In this document: in pieces, positions 50,344 through 54,439 of the stretch
How positions within the stretch are numbered: position 1 is the stretch's first letter
Layout of the letters: the number at the start of each line of letters is the position of its first letter
From: Caryophanales bacterium UBA6449
GTDB taxonomy: Bacteria > Bacillota_I > Bacilli_A > RFN20 > CAG-288
Direction of reading: 5' to 3'
NCBI GenBank assembly: GCA_002437105.1
Contig: DJOB01000001.1
Coordinates: forward strand, 1-54,439
Length of the DNA: 54,439 bases
Position numbers and translations under genes: made by a program
The notes under the pieces: generated by a model
Seen by the model: the letters and a program-made list of their open reading frames with translations, nothing else
The model's database searches: none
What the model was told of the DNA's origin: nothing

Positions 50344-53163
50344 TCAGACGATACAATCGACCTTCGAGAAACCCTTCTCATCCTTAGTGACTTCGATCTT
50401 ATTCGAGATGAGATCATCGATCGTATCCACATGGCTGATCAGTCCCACCAGCGCGCGGCCATTCTGCATCTCGTTGCTGGAGAGGACCCTCATCAGAGCA
50501 TCCAGTCTCTCCTGATCCAAACTGCCGAAGCCCTCATCGATAAAGGTGCACTCGATGCGAGAAGCTCCTTTGGCGTTAGACAGCATATCAGCGAGTCCGA
50601 AAGCCAGGGACAGGGAAGCCATAAACTTCTCACCGCCGGATAGAGTTGAGGACTTGCGCGCTTTACCCACCTTAGTATCGATGACGTTAATCTCCAGACC
50701 GCTCTTGCTCTTATTGTTATAGGCCTCTTCCGCGCGCACCAGAGAGTACATGCCATCAGTCATCGGGTGAAGTAGCTTATTCGCATAGCCGAGAACGATA
50801 TCCAGATATCGCTTCTGAACGTAGATCTCGATATCGGTTCTATCGCCACCATCATTCACTCGACCGTTAATCGTCGAAAAGAGATCATTTAGCATATCGA
50901 AATTCTTGACTAGAGCATCATAACCAGTCGCCAATTTTTCTATGCTACCCTTGACGCGCTTCGTCTCATCGATCATCTGCTGGGACAGAGTACAGACCCT
51001 ATTCGCCTCATCGCGCTTAGCCTTCGCCTTACCGATCTCGGTATTGAGGTCGCTCAGAGAAGGAATGTTCTGCGCCTTCAGATTATCGATGCTCTTGGTC
51101 TCAGTATCGATCTTTCCCTGAAGCGTATTGCAGGAACCAGCGTATTTTCTCACCAGATCAGTAGCGTTGGCAACGAGACGAGCGTGCTCATCGATCTCTT
51201 TCGTAAGCGTGCTTATCACGCGATTAGCCTCAGCTCTCGTAGGATACTTCAAGCCACTGATGTTCTGGTTTAAAGCGTTCTTATCGTTCAAAATCTGCGT
51301 TTCAAGCTTTCCGCTTTCCACGGTGAACTGGTTGAGGTCATTGATCACCGCATTGATGCTCTTCTGAAGCGCATCGTGCTCCTTCACTTCAGCCTTCTGA
51401 GCTTTATCGATGCGGTCAATCTTCTTCTGTTCCTGTGAATTATTGAAATCCAATTCCCCAATTTTTGTCTGTAGATTCTTGCGTGCCTTCTTTCTGAGGG
51501 TGTCATAATCGACCGCGCCGAATTCCTTGAGTCGCTCCACCGCCTCATCTATAGCTCGCTTCTTTTGGTTTATGGTCGTCTGCAGATCAACTTCCGCCGC
51601 ATTTAAAGCCTTCTGCGCCCGATCCAGGGCCGCTTTAGCAGCATCGTAGACATTCCGATTAACACCATTCAGCTTTTCGACCGCGGGATGAGGATGATCT
51701 TTAGAACCACAGACAGGGCAGGGCTGATCCGCAGTGAGCTTACTGGCTAACAGAGTAGCAATATCCGATAGATACTGACCCTCGATGCGATTGAAATCAC
51801 CATTCGCCCTATTGAAATCTACCTGGGCCTCGTCTCTCTTGCGCTGCGCATCGCCTAGATTCTCTTCTATCTCATCGATCTTTCCGATGTCAGCCGTATT
51901 CTTTGTCAGAAGATCGCGCAGGCGCTGAAGTTCGATCTGATCGGGCACTAACTTCTGGCGCTCCGCGGCCACATCGATATGCTTTGCGATCGCGACATCC
52001 AGATCATTCAGTCTCTGGGTATCAGTATTCCGCTGGTCGGAAAGTCGAGCAATATTCTTATTGGTCTGATCCAGCTGACCCGTCCGCAATTGAATCACTT
52101 TTTGCAGAGAATCGATGATGTTATATTTAGGCAGATCATTCTGGATATCGTGCAGCTCGATCGTTTTTTTAGCGATCGTGCCTTGGCTCGCATTCAAGCG
52201 ATCAAGCGAATCCTGAGCTGACTTGAGACGGTTCTGGGCATCAGCCAATTGAATTTGATCATTCTTTACCGTTCGATCGAGATCATCCAGCTGCTGGCGC
52301 GACTGCAGGAGAGCATTGACCTTTTGATAATCGCTATCACAGGTGTTATAGAGATCTGTACTATCGCTGTGCATCTTGCTATACCACTCCAGGGTTTTCA
52401 CGAGGAGTTCTAATCTCTTTTGACAATCGCTTTTAGGAGCGGTGAGAGACTGAAAATCTGGAAGATACGTATACTGAGGATCCAGATTGACATTGAAACT
52501 ATTGAAAGCTGAATCTATCTCGTCTCCTAGCTGTTCAATCTTAGCTTTGGCATCTTGGAATCGTTTTCCCAATTCTCCGATAAATAGGTTATAGATCTCC
52601 GTCCCAAACATCTTGCGAAAGATTTCAGTTCGGTCTTTCGTGCTGTCGACGAGCACCGACTCAAAAGCTCCCTGGGGAATGAGGATAACCTTCTCGAACT
52701 CCTCCTTAGTCAGATGCAGGAGTCGATCTACGATAAACGTTTGAACCGCGGTCTTCTTATTGCAACCGGGGATCTGCTCGGTCTTACCATCCGCATTCAG
52801 ATAGGTAAAATCCGTTGTAAAAGGCCGGGTAGTAATACTGCCGTCCTTGCTTTTCTTCAGTTCTATCGTCCGGACGATCCGATAGGTTCTTCCCTGGCAC
52901 TCAAAATCCAAGGTCACCTGAGTTGGAGTCTCATCAGGAGCATTGATCGTTCTCAGATCGTAGACCTGCTTCTGCTTAGACGGATCATTCTCGATGACAT
53001 CGCCATAGAGAGCGAAGACCAGCGCCGCGAAGATCGTAGTTTTTCCGGCACCCGTCTTTCCACAGATCAGGAATGGACCCTTGCCATCGAACTGGGTGAA
53101 GTCGATGGTCGTCTTATTCAGATAGGATCCAAACGCCTGCATCGTCAGCTTTAATGGTTTCAT
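50344..53163 (-). CDS. sbcC: Nuclease complex ATPase SbcC
   Basis: A 939-residue SMC-like ATPase that with SbcD opens hairpins and trims DNA ends. Walker A GKTGAGKT at 35-42; two long coiled-coil arms, about 180-470 and 510-790; zinc hook CPVCGSKDH near 481; signature LSGGEK near 841; Walker B FIDEGFGSLD near 873. Length is typical of Bacillota SbcC. GGAGGG lies about 11 bases before ATG 53163, two bases after sbcD. Confidence 0.95.
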   Translation of the reverse strand: MKPLKLTMQAFGSYLNKTTIDFTQFDGKGPFLICGKTGAGKTTIFAALVFALYGDVIENDPSKQKQVYDLRTINAPDETPTQVTLDFECQGRTYRIVRTIELKKSKDGSITTRPFTTDFTYLNADGKTEQIPGCNKKTAVQTFIVDRLLHLTKEEFEKVILIPQGAFESVLVDSTKDRTEIFRKMFGTEIYNLFIGELGKRFQDAKAKIEQLGDEIDSAFNSFNVNLDPQYTYLPDFQSLTAPKSDCQKRLELLVKTLEWYSKMHSDSTDLYNTCDSDYQKVNALLQSRQQLDDLDRTVKNDQIQLADAQNRLKSAQDSLDRLNASQGTIAKKTIELHDIQNDLPKYNIIDSLQKVIQLRTGQLDQTNKNIARLSDQRNTDTQRLNDLDVAIAKHIDVAAERQKLVPDQIELQRLRDLLTKNTADIGKIDEIEENLGDAQRKRDEAQVDFNRANGDFNRIEGQYLSDIATLLASKLTADQPCPVCGSKDHPHPAVEKLNGVNRNVYDAAKAALDRAQKALNAAEVDLQTTINQKKRAIDEAVERLKEFGAVDYDTLRKKARKNLQTKIGELDFNNSQEQKKIDRIDKAQKAEVKEHDALQKSINAVINDLNQFTVESGKLETQILNDKNALNQNISGLKYPTRAEANRVISTLTKEIDEHARLVANATDLVRKYAGSCNTLQGKIDTETKSIDNLKAQNIPSLSDLNTEIGKAKAKRDEANRVCTLSQQMIDETKRVKGSIEKLATGYDALVKNFDMLNDLFSTINGRVNDGGDRTDIEIYVQKRYLDIVLGYANKLLHPMTDGMYSLVRAEEAYNNKSKSGLEINVIDTKVGKARKSSTLSGGEKFMASLSLAFGLADMLSNAKGASRIECTFIDEGFGSLDQERLDALMRVLSSNEMQNGRALVGLISHVDTIDDLISNKIEVTKDEKGFSKVDCIV

Positions 53164-53165
53164 AA

Positions 53166-54314
53166 CTACTTTCCCTCCTCAGTCTGCTTTCCAATATCCG
53201 CGAGAATATCCTTCAGGACTTCCAGCTGCTCAGGGCTCAGATCCTTAGTATTGCCGTGGCGCGAACGGTAGAAATCCTGGATCATCTCCAGCGGTGAGAT
53301 ACCAGCCACCTCTGTAGGTGCATCGGGATTAGCGAAAGTTAGATTCACATAGTTGAGGCTAACCAAGTGAGGAAAAACCGAATCGAGCCGAGACGCCGCA
53401 TTGGAGATCATCTGCTGATCAGTGAGGTGAACAAACACGAATGAATCCTTATCGGGAGCCCCCTTGATCAGATTATCAAAGCTATCCGTGACCTCCCGCA
53501 GAGGATGAAGGGGTTTGATGGGCACCGTCTCCACCTTCACGTCACCCTTGGGCCCCAGATCGACGACACAGACGGATTTCTCCTGCCGCTTCACCTCGCT
53601 GATCTTGTACTTGAGCAGAGATCCGGAGTAGCGGAGGGTAGGCCGCGACACCTGCTGGGGCTGATGGATGTGTCCGAGAGCAACGTAGTCGAAATCCTTA
53701 AACCGATCGATCGCGATATTACCCACCCCAGCCACATCGCTGAGGCCGAACTCAGAGCCGGAGGGAGTAAACCCAGCCGCAAAGAGATGAGCGACCAGCA
53801 CATTCCGCTGGGAGGTATCGATCTCCTGATGGGCCATCAGATCCCTGAAAGCCGAATCATCGGTGTACTTAGAAACCTCCGGATTAAAGAACTTTTTGAT
53901 ATCGTTAGGAGTAAAGAAGGGAAGAAGATAGAAGTTCACTGGACCGTACTCGTCTTTAAGCGTGACCTTCTTGATGGTCTCCGTCGGACGACCGACGACA
54001 TAGTAGAGTCCAGAGAGCTCCAGAAGAAGATTATTGGCAGCCAACCGTTCGCCCGAATCGTGATTGCCCGCGATAGCGAGAACCTTGATCCCGTGATCGA
54101 TGCAGAGACGCTTGAGGAGCAGGTCATACTTCACCAGACAATCTTCGGACGCTACGCTCCGATCGAAAACATCGCCCGCGATCACTACGCAGTCCGCTTT
54201 CTCCTTCACAGCGATATCGACGAGTTGATCGAGAACATAATCAGTATCTTCGCTCAGGTCCCAGCCTTCCAAAAGCTTACCGATATGCAGATCAGATGTA
54301 TGGATAAACCTCAT
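53166..54314 (-). CDS. sbcD: Nuclease complex subunit SbcD
   Basis: A 382-residue metal-dependent nuclease. Metallophosphoesterase motifs: DLH at 8-10, GDVFDR at 47-52, GNHD at 83-86, and LGHIH near 220. The C-terminal capping domain is present. ATG 54314 is chosen since GGAGG lies 6 bases upstream and the protein starts MRFIHTSDLHIGK as in the family; a longer frame adds 19 residues. The first gene of sbcDC. Confidence 0.95.
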   Translation of the reverse strand: MRFIHTSDLHIGKLLEGWDLSEDTDYVLDQLVDIAVKEKADCVVIAGDVFDRSVASEDCLVKYDLLLKRLCIDHGIKVLAIAGNHDSGERLAANNLLLELSGLYYVVGRPTETIKKVTLKDEYGPVNFYLLPFFTPNDIKKFFNPEVSKYTDDSAFRDLMAHQEIDTSQRNVLVAHLFAAGFTPSGSEFGLSDVAGVGNIAIDRFKDFDYVALGHIHQPQQVSRPTLRYSGSLLKYKISEVKRQEKSVCVVDLGPKGDVKVETVPIKPLHPLREVTDSFDNLIKGAPDKDSFVFVHLTDQQMISNAASRLDSVFPHLVSLNYVNLTFANPDAPTEVAGISPLEMIQDFYRSRHGNTKDLSPEQLEVLKDILADIGKQTEEGK

Positions 54315-54419
54315 TGCCACCTCCAAAGCCGAGAATATTCTACAAAGACCACCGAGAGATTTTTTGGACAATAATTTTTAACGAGCAATGAAGGCTATCG
54401 TTCCAATATTTTCATACAC

Positions 54420-54439
54420 AAAAAAAGGCGGCGGTTAGC
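54420..54439 (-). terminator. Edge of a terminator of the gene beyond the window
   Basis: On the minus strand the window opens with GCTAACCGCCGCC followed by TTTTTTT, which looks like the second arm and T run of a terminator. The first arm lies outside. Confidence 0.4.

Noticed and set aside
1..54439. tRNA, rRNA or CRISPR arrays.
   Set aside because: None seen: no cloverleaf with CCA-type end, no rRNA-like conserved stretch and no regular repeat-spacer pattern in the intergenic regions read.

Overview
The window looks like a chromosome segment from an uncultured, probably gut-associated Bacillota of the class Bacilli (RFN20/RF39/Erysipelotrichales-like; inferred from gene content, not from a marker search). 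TGA ends many of its genes (mraZ, thyX, ftsZ, ftsQ, the bile-salt-hydrolase-like gene), so it uses the standard code rather than the Mycoplasma code. Strong AGGAGG-type ribosome binding sites, overlapping genes (ATGA, TGATG) and many lipoproteins with Ser-rich linkers after the lipobox fit a Gram-positive with one membrane.

Layout. (1) 1-2260: an AT-rich island with the tail of an unknown gene, a membrane-anchored beta-lactamase-fold hydrolase whose promoter suggests a leaderless mRNA, and a decayed gene. (2) 2345-12119, minus strand: an operon of five lipoproteins, two of them paralogous M6-like metalloproteases and two others paralogous to each other. A divergent lipoprotein with InlB-type repeats follows at 12357-14318. 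(3) 14977-17945: an MgtA-type Mg2+ ATPase behind a probable M-box riboswitch. (4) 18451-19950: two small genes (DUF4177-like, DUF6440-like) and a choloylglycine hydrolase family enzyme. (5) 20140-24250: a three-gene ABC importer (lipoprotein, fused permease, ATPase) behind a Pho-box-like promoter. (6) 24573-26897: a large lipoprotein of unknown function.

(7) 27069-28700: mraZ-rsmH plus a tiny membrane protein in the ftsL position, preceded by four 10-bp repeats that look like a MraZ operator. (8) 28902-38931: ftsQ-ftsA-ftsZ-pheS-pheT-thyX-yceD, apparently one operon, with a degenerate FtsA and a 994-residue FtsZ carrying about 560 residues of predicted coiled coil. The FtsZ is the most unusual object in the window. 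(9) 38955-44868: a DUF2974 lipase-like protein, recJ and a fused secDF. (10) 44910-48974: rplU-prp-rpmA-obg-ruvA-ruvB behind a strong promoter and a probable L21 leader. (11) 49024-54314: a hypothetical gene, a small hypothetical gene and sbcDC.

How the genes work together. The division genes sit in two pieces of a fragmented dcw cluster, with none of the usual mur genes, mraY, ftsW or ftsI between them. The ring system here is therefore MraZ/RsmH, a small FtsL-position protein, FtsQ, a modified FtsA and an enlarged FtsZ, transcribed together with Phe-tRNA synthetase and thymidylate synthase. The rplU operon joins ribosome maturation (L27 is trimmed by Prp; Obg) to Holliday-junction repair (RuvAB). 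RecJ and SbcCD add further DNA repair. The surface genes (proteases, BSH-like enzyme, transporters) suggest nutrient foraging and bile exposure in a host gut; this is inference.
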